A stretch of 64,000 nt of DNA from Pseudomonadota bacterium (GCA_021783175.1 JAJXUF010000001.1:50876-114875), one strand, 5' to 3'. Positions 8,944-18,581 are shown, counted from the stretch's first letter. The notes: a model not told the origin generated them from the sequence alone. A program made the numbers and translations.

Positions 8944-9215
8944 CCGGGGTTTGCAGCAGCGCGCATAAAGCTGTTCATTCAACGATTACCAGCGAACACC
9001 TGAACGTATTGTCGCGGCTTGTCGGTTGCGATGCCGCAATGGCTGAAATGGATAGCTCATTTCGGAATGCGACGCAACGACGATCATTTCACTTTGGTGG
9101 GGAAAATTGGCGCTCCCTTGCCTAGACCAGCCGTGACAATTGTGGGAACGGATGTCATATGCGCCGCAGGGCGTGCTTGTCCTGCATCTACCTCTTAGCC
9201 GTCACGGCAACGCAG

Positions 9216-10892
9216 TCACCCGATCATCTGCAAACCAGACAGGGTATCCTTCAATTCGCGCAAGTAAGGTTCGTAGTGTTTCCAGCGACCAGCCGAGGTT
9301 TGGTAGATCGGTTGCCTCACCTGATCGTAGCTCGCCGTGTTGACGTAGCGCCCCGACTTGTAAAACTCGAGACACTTTTGGTGCCATGTCAGTTCGCAGA
9401 ACTCGAGTAGTCTTCGCACCTCCTTTTCTGGCGAGCTGACGAGCTGTTCGTACTGCATGTCCAGAATCCAGATCGACAGGATAGATCGCCAGTGAGTCAT
9501 GAGGCGCCGGTATTGCAGGTAGACTTCGCCGAGGGCATGCAGGCTCGATGTATAGGGGTGGGTATTGCCGAAATTCTGGAAGTAGCAGGACAGACAAGTA
9601 TCCAAGGGATGTCGCATCGTATGAATGATGCGCGCATTGGGGAACAGTTTCTCGATGAGACCGAGGCGTTCATAGTTACCGGGCAGCTTGTCGGTGACGA
9701 ACCGGGCTCCCCCTGAAATCTCGGTGATGGCGTCGAGATACGGTCTCGCCAGTGCGGCCATATCCTCGGACGTAGCTTCACGCAGGCACTCAGGATATGG
9801 TTCCTGGCTGCCCAGAACATCCCGAACGCGATGTTCAAGATCGTTCAAAAACTCGAGTTCGCCGCCGGCAGCGACATCCGGGTGGCTCGCCAGTATCTGT
9901 TCCACCAGCGATGTTCCTGAACGGGGCATTCCTACGATGAAAATCGGGATAGGCGCCGCCTGCAATGGTTCCTTTACGGAACGCAGGTTCGCTGATCGTA
10001 TGATTTCAATGATTCGATCTGTCTTGCGGCGCTGTTCCTCCGTGGCTGGCGGAAGCGGATTCAGCGTGTTTGCGGCCTGGAATTGCTTAAAGGCGGCATC
10101 GTATTCAGCCGATTTGTCGTACAAGGTGCCGAGAGCAAAATGGAGTTCTTGTCGCTGCGAAGGTGCCCACATCGGACGCGTGAGCATCTTTTCGAGAAGC
10201 GACGCTGCTTGCTCGGCACGACCATACTTCGGAGCCAGCTTGGCGTAGACGATTGCGGCGCCGAATGACGGAGCAGCGCTGGAGACGATGGTGCTTACGC
10301 ATTGCCAGGCGGCATCTTGGTGGCCTTGTCGCTCCAATACCAGAGCTTTACTTGCCAGGGCTTCCGAGTGACTCGGATTTTTGGCCAACGCGGCTTCGCA
10401 CTGGGTCAGCGCCTCTGCCAACTCACCCCGGAATATCAGGATATTTGCCAAGAAGATGGCTGCGTCGATGAGCGACGGGGCAAGGCGCATCGCCTCCCTC
10501 AGATGCTGGATTGCCATGTCGTGATGACCAAGGTCCCGGGCAAGACAGCCCATGTGCATATGGCCTTCGGCAAAGTCGGGGCGCAGCTGCAGCATGGCCT
10601 GGAAAGGTTTCGCGGCTTCTTCAAGACGTCGCTGCATGATCAGGGACAGCCCAAGGTAGCAGTGATGCTGGAAGACTCTTGGTTCGAGGGAAACTAGTGT
10701 CTGATAACAGGATTCGGCATCGCGGAATTCGCCGAGCCTGCCGTGAATCGCGCCCAGGATGGAGAGGACTTCCCGGTTGTTCGGGGCTTCGCGAATCAAT
10801 CGGATTCCGACGGCTCGTGCTTCCACTAGCCGGTTTGCTTGAAACAGCCGGATCAGTTCCTGCGCCTCCTTGTCGATTGAATGCTTGCCCAT
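9216..10892 (-). CDS. TPR-repeat sulfotransferase
   Basis: A 558-residue protein from the ATG at 10892; a longer reading frame adds about 52 unlikely residues, so I use the internal ATG that begins MGKHSIDKEAQELIRLF. Residues about 1-280 are TPR repeats. The C-terminal half is a PAPS-dependent sulfotransferase: the 5'-phosphosulfate loop IFIVGMPRSGTSLVEQIL, then the 3'-phosphate region IIHTMRHPLDTCLSCYF, and a conserved C-terminal RYVNTASYDQVRQPIY. Such enzymes move sulfate from PAPS to hydroxyls of carbohydrates, tyrosines or small molecules. It is convergent with the GT41 gene and resembles the second TPR-sulfotransferase at 16764. A role in sulfating the glycan or surface proteins made nearby is an inference. 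Confidence 0.88.
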   Translation of the reverse strand: MGKHSIDKEAQELIRLFQANRLVEARAVGIRLIREAPNNREVLSILGAIHGRLGEFRDAESCYQTLVSLEPRVFQHHCYLGLSLIMQRRLEEAAKPFQAMLQLRPDFAEGHMHMGCLARDLGHHDMAIQHLREAMRLAPSLIDAAIFLANILIFRGELAEALTQCEAALAKNPSHSEALASKALVLERQGHQDAAWQCVSTIVSSAAPSFGAAIVYAKLAPKYGRAEQAASLLEKMLTRPMWAPSQRQELHFALGTLYDKSAEYDAAFKQFQAANTLNPLPPATEEQRRKTDRIIEIIRSANLRSVKEPLQAAPIPIFIVGMPRSGTSLVEQILASHPDVAAGGELEFLNDLEHRVRDVLGSQEPYPECLREATSEDMAALARPYLDAITEISGGARFVTDKLPGNYERLGLIEKLFPNARIIHTMRHPLDTCLSCYFQNFGNTHPYTSSLHALGEVYLQYRRLMTHWRSILSIWILDMQYEQLVSSPEKEVRRLLEFCELTWHQKCLEFYKSGRYVNTASYDQVRQPIYQTSAGRWKHYEPYLRELKDTLSGLQMIG

Positions 10893-11048
10893 GTCTAAAA
10901 CCCGATGTTCTCCGGGACTTCCCGATTTCGTGGCGTGGCGGATCGAGGCCAATTTAGAAGAATGTCGGGTACCCGGGTACGAGTTCATCAAATCGATCGA
11001 ATCGACGATTCGAACACCGACATCAACGCGCATGCTGTTGCGCATCAT

Positions 11049-11448
11049 TCTAGCGAGGGAAATTCTCGGGCGATAGGCGGTCTCGCGTTATCCCGGGAGT
11101 ATTGCGACGCTACGAGCTCAGGGAAGGTGCGAAGCACCGAGGTGAGCTGTCCGCGGGAGGCTTAGGGTCCGGGCGGGTGGTCGACAGTCACCTGCAAGGA
11201 CACCCGAAATTCCGCCCAGTCGTTGTGGGCGAGTGTCTGGTGCGCGCCGGCTCAATCCAAATGCGCAAGGGTGATTTGGAAGTCCCGTTTCACATAACGA
11301 GCGGCCGGCGCACATACGTGCATTTGGAACAATCAGGCCATCCCGGGGTGTCGAAAATATTTACAAATACGCTACAGCGATGAATCGATCGTAATGTCAA
11401 TGCGGACATTGTCTTGTTGTATCTACAGTTTTTCGGAATCAGTTACGA
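11049..11448. other. Intergenic region upstream of the PEP-CTERM pair
   Basis: No convincing gene here between divergent transcription units (the 10893-11048 stretch is also probably non-coding leader of the sulfotransferase). It contains a small palindrome GCACATACGTGC near 11309-11320. Enhancer sites for the downstream sigma-54 promoter would be expected here, but I cannot identify them. Confidence 0.35.
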
Positions 11449-11464
11449 TGGCACGGGAATTGCT
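11449..11464 (+). promoter_or_regulatory. Sigma-54 (-24/-12) promoter
   Basis: TGGCACG-GGAA-TTGCT fits the RpoN consensus YTGGCACGNNNNTTGCW at all defined positions from the T of TGGCAC onward (only the preceding pyrimidine differs), with correct spacing of GG and GC. It points at the PEP-CTERM gene starting at 11599, giving a leader of roughly 120 bases. PEP-CTERM/EPS regulons are known to use RpoN with a PrsR-type activator. Confidence 0.8.
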
Positions 11465-11598
11465 GAGTACAACATCGAAAGAATGGAATTGAGATCTTGC
11501 CAGTGCGATTGGATGACGGCTGCTGCGGTGACCATGCAACAACCGCCGCTTGGCGGAACGTCAAGCTGAATCAAGACATTCAAAATGGAGGAGAAAAT

Positions 11599-12333
11599 AT
11601 GCAAAGGAAAACGTTGGCCACTGCCCTGGGGCTGTCTCTGGGTTTTGCCTGTGCGGCGTCACACGCGGCGTCGATCGGTACCTCAGCATATATGACAATC
11701 ACGACCGGAAAGGCCGTTAGTACGAGCCAGGGGATAACAGGATTTACCGGATCTTACTTCGGCGTCGATGCGAACAATGACAACATCATCTCGAACTCCG
11801 AGAAGATAGCGCTTTCGCAGGGCAGTGTCGGACTATTGACCAATATCCTCACTGCGCCTGGGGCTTCGCATTCGGGGACGCCGCTGCCGAGCGACACTAA
11901 TGCCATCGATGCGCCATGGTATTTCTTCGGAAATACCGGATCGGACTATCTGACGGCGCCGATTTCCGGGAGTACGACGGCGGGGCTGAATTTTAGCGGC
12001 TGGACCATGACGTGGAATGGTTATTCAGTTATCAATGTAAGCAGCGGCGCATGGCAACCCCTCAACTGTTCCGCCCTGGGCTGCGCCGGTCATACCTTCA
12101 CCAATGGTAATGCTCAATTCATCTGGGATGGCATCGAGGGAGACCCCTACAGCCTGAACTATTCGGCGACAATACCGGCCGGAGATCCTTCAGGTCTTGG
12201 CAGTGTGAAGTACTACCTGCATCTTGAGGGTGTCATGAACCCGGTTTTGCCGATACCGTCTGCGGTGTGGTTGCTTTCGTCAGGCTTGCTTGGCCTGCTT
12301 GGGGTCGGGATGCGAAAGCGCCATAGCCGGTAA
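11599..12333 (+). CDS. PEP-CTERM surface protein (paralogue A)
   Basis: A 244-residue secreted protein. The ATG at 11599 is chosen because AATGGAGGAG precedes it and a clean signal peptide follows (cleavage near SHAA|SIG). The middle has the family blocks TGSYFGVDANNDNII, TNAIDAPWYFFGNTGSDYL, LNFSGWTMTWNGY, AWQPLNCSALGCAGHTF and LNYSATIPAGDPSG. The C-terminus is an exosortase sorting signal: LPIPSAVWLLSSGLLGLLG, then basic MRKRHSR, with PIPS in place of the canonical PEP. The protein would be exported, cut by an exosortase encoded elsewhere, and released to the cell surface or matrix. It is a close relative of 12430 and 19198, and of the core of the differently anchored protein at 3044. A sigma-54 promoter lies upstream. 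Confidence 0.88.
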   Translation: MQRKTLATALGLSLGFACAASHAASIGTSAYMTITTGKAVSTSQGITGFTGSYFGVDANNDNIISNSEKIALSQGSVGLLTNILTAPGASHSGTPLPSDTNAIDAPWYFFGNTGSDYLTAPISGSTTAGLNFSGWTMTWNGYSVINVSSGAWQPLNCSALGCAGHTFTNGNAQFIWDGIEGDPYSLNYSATIPAGDPSGLGSVKYYLHLEGVMNPVLPIPSAVWLLSSGLLGLLGVGMRKRHSR

Positions 12334-12429
12334 AGAGATTGCCGGAATTGTTCTGGCCACTTCGTTCGGCAAGGATGACGCCTGGAACATCGCTTCGGGT
12401 GTCCAGACCACTCCAATCGGAGGAATGAC

Positions 12430-13158
12430 ATGAAAGACGTGAAAAAGTGCATACTTTGCACGGCACTTGGCACGCTTCTGGGAGTGAGCAACGCCGCTTC
12501 GCACGCGTCGACGCTAAATGCGGGTGATACCCTGACCATCACGCCGGGTGTAACTAATTTCGTTACTACTTATAACCAACCAGTGGTTACCGGTGGCTCG
12601 TATTTTGCCATAGATGACAGGGGCGACAGCACAATCCTTATCACTGACAAAGAGCCCCTTGCTCAAGGCACGGCCGGTCTGGTGATTGGAGCCACGACGT
12701 CTCCCAGAGCCATCGACCAATGGAAATTCCTGAACATTCCCGGTTCGGATAGTCTGGCTTTCGCCGCCAGTGGCGGTACTTCGTCTGGAAGCTCAGCCGG
12801 CGGGCTCAACCTGAGTGGCTGGACCATGAACTGGAATTCGCAGGTAGTTTCCCTGGGCGGCGGGGCATGGCAGCCGGTTAACTGTTCCGCACTGGATTGC
12901 ACAGGTCACATCTTTACCAATGGCAACGCCGATTTCGCCTGGGACGGCGTTTACGGAGATGCTTATACGCTCAATTACACAGCGACGTTACCTGCCAATA
13001 GTTTCGTGCCCAACGCTCAGTATTATTTGCATCTCGAGGGTTTCGTCAGGCCAGTTCCACTTCCTGCAACGGGGTGGCTGTTCATTTCCGGGCTCGTCGG
13101 AGTGTTCAGTTTTGGGACGTATAGGCGTCAGACACGAGGAGAACTGCTGGGGTCTTGA
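12430..13158 (+). CDS. PEP-CTERM surface protein (paralogue B, diverged)
   Basis: A 242-residue paralogue of the preceding protein, 96 bp downstream, with GGAGGA upstream of the ATG. It has a signal peptide (cleavage near SHAS) and keeps the family core (GGSYFAIDDRGDS, LNLSGWTMNWNSQ, AWQPVNCSALDCTGHIF, LNYTATLPANS and a YYLHLEG strand) but lacks the NAIDAPW-FFGNTGSDY block in its standard form. The tail VPLPATGWLFISGLVGVFSFG is a weaker PEP-CTERM. The basic cluster YRRQTR is followed by eight extra residues (GELLGS end), which is unusual because the basic patch normally ends the protein. It may be a less efficient substrate or be drifting. Likely co-transcribed with 11599. Confidence 0.8.
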   Translation: MKDVKKCILCTALGTLLGVSNAASHASTLNAGDTLTITPGVTNFVTTYNQPVVTGGSYFAIDDRGDSTILITDKEPLAQGTAGLVIGATTSPRAIDQWKFLNIPGSDSLAFAASGGTSSGSSAGGLNLSGWTMNWNSQVVSLGGGAWQPVNCSALDCTGHIFTNGNADFAWDGVYGDAYTLNYTATLPANSFVPNAQYYLHLEGFVRPVPLPATGWLFISGLVGVFSFGTYRRQTRGELLGS

Positions 13159-13177
13159 ACGCATCATCAGACTGGAT

Positions 13178-13260
13178 TGTCCCCCCTGCCCAACTGCCGT
13201 GTGGCCACTGTCATCGGGTCGGGTGAGCCGACTCGGGGTCGGATTACGGGGCGGGACCAA
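13178..13260 (+). pseudogene. Relic of a PEP-CTERM sorting tail
   Basis: Just after the previous gene, in a different frame, the DNA encodes PTAVWPLSSGRVSRLGVGLR, a decayed copy of a tail such as PSAVWLLSSGLLGLLGVGMR at the end of the 11599 gene. Nucleotides also align. No start, signal peptide or core is left. It is best explained as the remnant of a third tandem paralogue. Confidence 0.5.
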
Positions 13261-13475
13261 ATTCACATGTCGCGCTGAAAAGGTATTTTCCGAAACTTAA
13301 AAGGGTCGGGGTTCTTCGCTGGTATGCAAGAAACCGCGGAAGCTGAGCGCTCGAGTTGCGTCCAAGGCTGCTGGCACCGACGCAATCAGGGAATTGCCCT
13401 GTCAACAGGTTCGCCTGGTGCAAAATCATCTTGGCGAACCGCATCCGCCTCGACATCAACTCAGGCCGTCGTATG

Positions 13476-15254
13476 TCAGGGGGTTCGAGTGGATTGCATT
13501 TCTTTTCTCTGAAGTTTGCACCAGTCTCTCCACATATCGCGGTAGGCGTGTTCGACGTCGCGCGCGAAGCGCTTTCCATCGAACAGGGGGGAGGCGGTCA
13601 TCCGCTGGCGCAGTTCGGCGCGAAGTTGCGCCAGTATCTCAAGGTCTGCGGCAAGTTCCGTCGCTATGCGGAGGTAAGCGTTCGGGGTCTCAGCGATGAG
13701 GTTGGAAAGGCCAACTTGCGTGAGCAGGCTCGCGCTCACGCGAGCGGCATGGCGATCACCGGCCAGGGTCACTACGGGGACACCCATGAACATGGCCTCG
13801 CAAGTTGTCGTGGTTCCATTGTAGGGAAAGCTGTCCAGCGCGACGTCAATGTCCCCGTACGAGGCCAAATGTTCTGCGAGCGTATCGTTGCGCCCGCGCA
13901 GGTCCAGTCGGTCGGCAGGAATCCCGCATTCGGCGAAAAGTTGGAATTGGCGCGCGCGTAAAGCGGGATCCCCCAGAGAGTAGTTCTTCAGCACCAGTCG
14001 GGAATCCGGCACCGCATGCAGAAGTTCCGCCCAGAGCGCAACCACTTCCGGTGTCATCTTTTGCAGATTGTTGAATGAGCCGAAGGCGATGTGGCCGCGA
14101 GTTGTCGCGGGCAAGGAGGCTACCGGTGGCGAGTCGGCCGGGGGGCGATAGCATAGGAACCCCTGCGGCAAGCGAACGAGTTTTTCCGTGTGGAATTTCT
14201 CGGTCTGACCGGGCGGGTCGGCCCAGCCATCCGTCAGTCGATAATCGACCGCTTTCAATCCCGTCGTATTTGGATAACCTAGATAGGTGACCTGCACCGG
14301 AGCGGCTCTGGTGGAAAATGTCAGCAGCCGGTTATTGGAAGAATGCCCTGCAAGATCGACCAGAATGTCGATGCGATCCGCGCGAATGCGTTCACTGAGC
14401 GCGATATCGCTCATGCCGCAGGTGGTAAGCCAGTGCTCGGACAGGGGCTGAAGTCGCTGTGTCACGGTATCCGGCTGGGCGACTTCGGCGTAGCAGAACG
14501 TCTCAATGCTGTCAGCAGCGTGATTGACCAGCAACGGTTCGAAAAAATACGCAACGGAATGTTCCCGCAGGTCAGGTGACACGTATCCGACACGCAACCG
14601 GCGATCCGGGTCCGGTGAGTTGCCAAGCGAGGTAACGGCCGGTAGGGAATGGAGTTCACCCCAGCGTCGGTGTTCGGAAAATACCGCGCTAGCATCCTGA
14701 TCGGCGCCGTAGTTCAGCGTGAACAGGAGGTCGCTGTGCAGGCGGTGGAGCTTCGAGTTTAGGCGAAGTGCCTGCCGAAAGCTCCCAATGGCTTCCGCGA
14801 CCCGGCTGCAGCTCACCAATGCGGCTCCCAGGGCGCCGTGGGCTTCGGCGAATGCTGGTTCGAGCTCCACGGCGCGCTGGTAATGCTGTAGCGCTTCCGT
14901 GGGACTGGTGGAGACATGTCCCGACTGGAGGTGCGTCGGGGCATGAGCGGGTTTCAGTTCGCGTGCCCGATCGAAGGTCCGGGCCGCTTCCTGCCGCTTG
15001 CCCTGAAACATGAGGGCGCATCCCATGTGGTAGTGTGCGTCATGCGATTTCGGCTGGATTCGGATGATTTCGCGGCAGCAGGTTTCGACTCTGTCGGGCT
15101 GCCCGAGTCGCGCGTTTATTTGAACCAGGTAGATCCAGGATTCGATGTCATTCCGGTCTTTCCGGCAATATTGTTCGAGCAGCGTCCGGGCCTCGACCAG
15201 CCGATTGGACTGGAGGAGCATCACGGCCTGTCTTTTGGTATCCGGTGTTAGCAT
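13476..15254 (-). CDS. TPR-repeat O-GlcNAc-transferase-like (GT41/SPINDLY) glycosyltransferase
   Basis: A 592-residue protein from the ATG at 15254. Residues about 1-190 hold four to five TPRs. The catalytic region follows: RLRVGYVSPDLREHSVAYF, DILVDLAGHSSNNRLL, PVQVTYLGYPNTTG, FGSFNNLQKMTPEV and DSFPYNGTTTTCEAMFMGVP. These are the GT41 signatures seen also in the larger enzyme at 6609, so the two are paralogous catalytic modules with different TPR lengths and therefore perhaps different acceptors. It converges with the PEP-CTERM pair (11599-13158) and diverges from a decayed SEC-C/TPR gene. The acceptor is unknown; nearby Ser/Thr-rich secreted proteins, EPS or other proteins are all possible. 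Confidence 0.9.
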   Translation of the reverse strand: MLTPDTKRQAVMLLQSNRLVEARTLLEQYCRKDRNDIESWIYLVQINARLGQPDRVETCCREIIRIQPKSHDAHYHMGCALMFQGKRQEAARTFDRARELKPAHAPTHLQSGHVSTSPTEALQHYQRAVELEPAFAEAHGALGAALVSCSRVAEAIGSFRQALRLNSKLHRLHSDLLFTLNYGADQDASAVFSEHRRWGELHSLPAVTSLGNSPDPDRRLRVGYVSPDLREHSVAYFFEPLLVNHAADSIETFCYAEVAQPDTVTQRLQPLSEHWLTTCGMSDIALSERIRADRIDILVDLAGHSSNNRLLTFSTRAAPVQVTYLGYPNTTGLKAVDYRLTDGWADPPGQTEKFHTEKLVRLPQGFLCYRPPADSPPVASLPATTRGHIAFGSFNNLQKMTPEVVALWAELLHAVPDSRLVLKNYSLGDPALRARQFQLFAECGIPADRLDLRGRNDTLAEHLASYGDIDVALDSFPYNGTTTTCEAMFMGVPVVTLAGDRHAARVSASLLTQVGLSNLIAETPNAYLRIATELAADLEILAQLRAELRQRMTASPLFDGKRFARDVEHAYRDMWRDWCKLQRKEMQSTRTP

Positions 15255-15546
15255 CGGCTGTTTATCCGTACAATGCTTCCTTGAGCCATGTGCCTGCTAC
15301 GAGATTCTGTCAGCAGGCGGGAACCGGTCTGGGGGCTGACCGCCTGACTTCAGGCTGTTTTGCAAACATCCCGGAGACAGGAGCCTGCGTAGTATGTTTG
15401 GTGCAAAGGCCGGCCGCAACAAGAATGGAATGCCGCCCTTCGGAGCACGATACTACCGCGCACGCTGAGCGAATTGCCATGACGCCACATTCCTATTCAT
15501 CGCCCGCGAGAGCGTTTGATCCGCATCATCATTGCGGTGAATTCCG

Positions 15547-16318
15547 ATGAGCAGCCCGTCGCGAAATCAGCGCTGTCCCTGCGGCAGCGGCAGGAAATTC
15601 AAGCATTGCTGCGGCGACCCTGCGGTGATGCGGAAGCCCGGTACCAGGCACAACGGGCCGATCGCGCTTCCCGGCGGCAGATTGGTCTCCGTATCCGGGG
15701 CAATTCACGCGGCGCTTCAGCTGCAACAGAATGGTCGTTTGCCAGAAGCCGCAGCCGTTTGCGATCTCGTGTTGCGCAATGATCCGGCCAATGCCGACGC
15801 GCTGCACCTCAAGGGGCTTACGGCGCGTCTACTGGGCGATCATGATACCGCCGTAGCATTGATCCAGCGGGCAATCGAAGTCAATCCGACGATCGCCATC
15901 TTTCACAACAACCTTGCCGAGGTATTTCTTTCGCTGAACCGTTTCAACAAGGCAATTGAGAAATGTAGAACTGCCATCCAGTTGCAGCCAGACCTCCCGG
16001 AAGCTCATTTCAATCTCGGGCGGGCGTTGCGCGGACAGGGCAGGCTCGATGAGGCGATGTCCTGCTTTGAACGGGTGATTTCGCAGCGGCCTGATTTCGC
16101 CGATGCTCATGGCGCCCTTGGCTGGACTCTAACTAACGCAGGGAAGGGTGGAAGAGTCAGTCGTGCGCCTGGAGCGGGCGGTAGAGCTCAATCCTCGCTC
16201 GGTCGAGGCGCACATCAACACCCTTGGCAATGATTATGCCAAGCAGGAAGGCTAAGAGCAGGCCATCCGGTACTACGAGCGCGCCTTGGAAATCGATCCC
16301 GCTTCTTCAGATTGTGCA
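15547..16318 (+). pseudogene. SEC-C motif + TPR protein, frameshifted and truncated
   Basis: The ATG at 15547 opens a frame with a SEC-C zinc motif (CPCGSGRKFKHCCG, residues 10-23), then TPRs (ALQLQQNGRLPEAAAVC, AIEVNPTIAIFHNNLAEVF, LPEAHFNLGRALRGQGRLD). Near 16140 the frame shifts: TPR coding continues one frame over as RVEESVVRLERAVELNPR. That frame meets a TAA at 16253 and, beyond it, continues as EQAIRYYERALEIDP to about 16300. So one insertion and one nonsense mutation broke the gene. Intact relatives carry a GT41 or sulfotransferase domain after the TPRs; none is left here. The short intact front could still make a 228-residue SEC-C/TPR protein. Confidence 0.8.
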
Positions 16319-16763
16319 CAATCATGAGGGCGGACCCCTCGGCTTCGGCGATCAGGTGCTGGGACTAAACGGAGGCGGCCCGTTCTCTTGCCTAGACCGT
16401 GCATGGAATCGAGCAAGTCACCGTAGAACCGGGCACCGGTATTGTCCGGCATGCAGAACTGGTTTACTGGCGCTGAAACCGGCTTGAGGTTGGCATCAAT
16501 CCCGATCTTTTGTTGCTCTGACGCCAGGAAGAGCGCCATGCGGCTGCCCGTGAGACAACCCGCACGGCGCTATAGGCCGAGGCGGAAGAACTGGTGCGGC
16601 TTCGGCTGGACAACGAGATCCTGCGCTACGAAGAGGGATTTTTTTGTGATCTACGGTGGCATACTTCGCGAAGAAGCGGAAATGAAATACGCGCCATCGC
16701 CGAACACCTCCGCCGCTTCCTCGTGCGCCTCATGTGCGGTTCTCTCAAGATCTCTCTCGCCGG
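16319..16763. other. Degraded coding remnants of unknown origin
   Basis: No intact gene. One plus-strand frame (about 16526-16770) reads as helical protein-like sequence (RQEERHAAARETTRTAL, then after a TAG: EAEELVRLRLDNEILRYEEG), and a minus-strand frame (16273-16539) also has protein-like character. I cannot assign either. The region sits between the broken SEC-C/TPR gene and a convergent sulfotransferase and looks like decayed DNA. Confidence 0.4.
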
Positions 16764-18581
16764 CTACGAATAGTCGAAGTAATCAATATAGGGCGCAAGT
16801 TCGGGCAGATACGGCTCGAAATGTTTAGCGTATTTCTTCCACCGGTACTTCGCATGCTGAAAAATCGGCTTGGTCACCTGGTGATAGCTCGGTGTGTTGA
16901 TTACTCGAGTCTTGGCATGCTCGGCGTAATCGAGAATCGCATCATTCCAGTTGACCCCGAGATATTGGATCAGCCGCCTGGCCTCACCCTCGAAATCGGC
17001 GACGAGATCCTCGTAGCGGATCCGATGGTAGTCGATCGGCAGCACACTGACGTACTCGCGCCACAGGTTCATGATGCGCGCGTAAAGCGCCACGGTGTCA
17101 GGCAGTGACTGGAAAACTGTCATGGCCTGGTTGATGGCAAAGTGCTGCATGAAGCAGCTCAGGCACACATCGCACGGATGGCGGATGGCAAGAATGATTT
17201 TGGCATGGGGAAAGACGCGCCAGATGATGTGCGCCAGAGGTGTATTGAGCGGCATCTTGTCGACGAGCAGCTGCTTGGCGTCGAGCCGCACATACCGGCC
17301 GGCCGCGCCGAAGTAGACTGTCCGCAGCTTGGCAACCTCGTCCATGCTGAGATGAGTGAGCGCGTCGGGCCGGCCCTTGGCAATTTTCCAGAACTCCTCG
17401 ACCATGACGCTGACCGTTTCCCGTTCGGAGAGGGTCTGGATTCCGGGATGGCTGTCCAGGATCTGGTCCAGCAAAGTTGTGCCCGAGCGCGGGAAGCCCA
17501 TCAGAAAAACCGGGGAGCGATCCTTGAGGTCGTCTTCGCGGCCGTCCCACGCCTGCGCGAGCGCCGGCGTCAGGCAGGCGGCGACGCGATCCAGTTCGCG
17601 CTGATAGGCGCCCCGGTCATAATCGTGGGGCAGCAGCTCAGCCGTGAGCCGGTTGCCCTCGGTCAAGCTGTAAAAGGCGCGATCCGGATTGCCGACGCGG
17701 TCGTAGTGTTTGCCCAGCGCGAGATGAAGTTGACTGGCAAGGACTGGATCCGGCTTCCGGGATATGATGCGTTCCAGCAGATCGATCGCATCCTGATCAC
17801 GCCCCTCGTTGCGGGCGATATTGGCCGCGATCATCATGAGCTGCATGTTGTCTGGCGCGGCCGCAAGCCCCCGCGTGACGAGTGTCCGGGCTTCGTCGAG
17901 ATGGCTCATCTTCTCCTCGATTTCGGCGAGCCCGGCGAGCGCGTCGGCGAAATCCGGAGCGACAGCCAGCGCCTGCCGGAAGCGGTTGCCGGCCTCTTCG
18001 AAACGGGAGTCACGCTGCAAGAGCGTGGCGACGTTGCACAATACCTGCGGAGATTTCGGCGCCAGCTTCAGCGCATGATTCAGGCATTGCAGCGCTTCGG
18101 CGGTCTGCCCTTGGGTCGTCAGCGTCGCGCCCAGGTTGCTGACGGCCGCCAGAAAATCGGGCTCCAGCGCGCAGGCGCGACGATAGCTCGCCACCGCCTC
18201 GTCCAGTTGCCCAAGCTCACGCAGCGCATTGCCAAGAAGGTAATGGGCCTGGGTGAGATTGCAGTCGGCGGCCGTAGCCTGGCGATAGCAGTCGACCCCC
18301 GCCCGCAGGTTGCCCTGGCACTGCAGCGCCGCTCCGAGAGCGACGCGCGCCGTCGCCAGGCCCGGCTGGATACCCAGTGCGCTGCGCGCGCAGTTTTCGG
18401 ATTCACCGTATGAGCCCTGCCGGCGATGGATGACCGCCAGCATGACCCACGCTTCCGGGTCCAGTCTGTCCGTGCGGACAATGCCCTCGCACAGTTCTCG
18501 CGCCTCCGCGAGCCGGCCTTCGCGCATCAAAGTCTCGACCCTGGTCTTTTTGGATCGTGTCAGCACATTGCTTTTTGCCAT
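16764..18581 (-). CDS. TPR-repeat sulfotransferase
   Basis: A 605-residue protein from the ATG at 18581 (a TTG 21 bases upstream is less likely). Residues about 10-310 form some eight TPRs (for example LLGNALRELGQLDEAVASYR). The C-terminal part is a PAPS-dependent sulfotransferase, with VFLMGFPRSGTTLLDQILDS as phosphosulfate-binding loop and KIILAIRHPCDVCLSCFMQH as the 3'-phosphate region, ending in INTPSYHQVTKPIF and RWKKY. It resembles the TPR-sulfotransferase at 9216 in layout and motifs, so the pair are paralogues flanking a GT41 enzyme. Likely cytoplasmic. The acceptor is not shown by the sequence. Confidence 0.88.
   Translation of the reverse strand: MAKSNVLTRSKKTRVETLMREGRLAEARELCEGIVRTDRLDPEAWVMLAVIHRRQGSYGESENCARSALGIQPGLATARVALGAALQCQGNLRAGVDCYRQATAADCNLTQAHYLLGNALRELGQLDEAVASYRRACALEPDFLAAVSNLGATLTTQGQTAEALQCLNHALKLAPKSPQVLCNVATLLQRDSRFEEAGNRFRQALAVAPDFADALAGLAEIEEKMSHLDEARTLVTRGLAAAPDNMQLMMIAANIARNEGRDQDAIDLLERIISRKPDPVLASQLHLALGKHYDRVGNPDRAFYSLTEGNRLTAELLPHDYDRGAYQRELDRVAACLTPALAQAWDGREDDLKDRSPVFLMGFPRSGTTLLDQILDSHPGIQTLSERETVSVMVEEFWKIAKGRPDALTHLSMDEVAKLRTVYFGAAGRYVRLDAKQLLVDKMPLNTPLAHIIWRVFPHAKIILAIRHPCDVCLSCFMQHFAINQAMTVFQSLPDTVALYARIMNLWREYVSVLPIDYHRIRYEDLVADFEGEARRLIQYLGVNWNDAILDYAEHAKTRVINTPSYHQVTKPIFQHAKYRWKKYAKHFEPYLPELAPYIDYFDYS

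Noticed and set aside
10893..11048. 52-codon N-terminal extension of the 9216 sulfotransferase
   Set aside because: No TPR-like or signal character; the internal ATG at 10892 begins the helical TPR region.
17142..18413. 423-codon plus-strand frame opposite the sulfotransferase
   Set aside because: Shadow of the TPR-sulfotransferase; composition of an antisense frame and no start signal.
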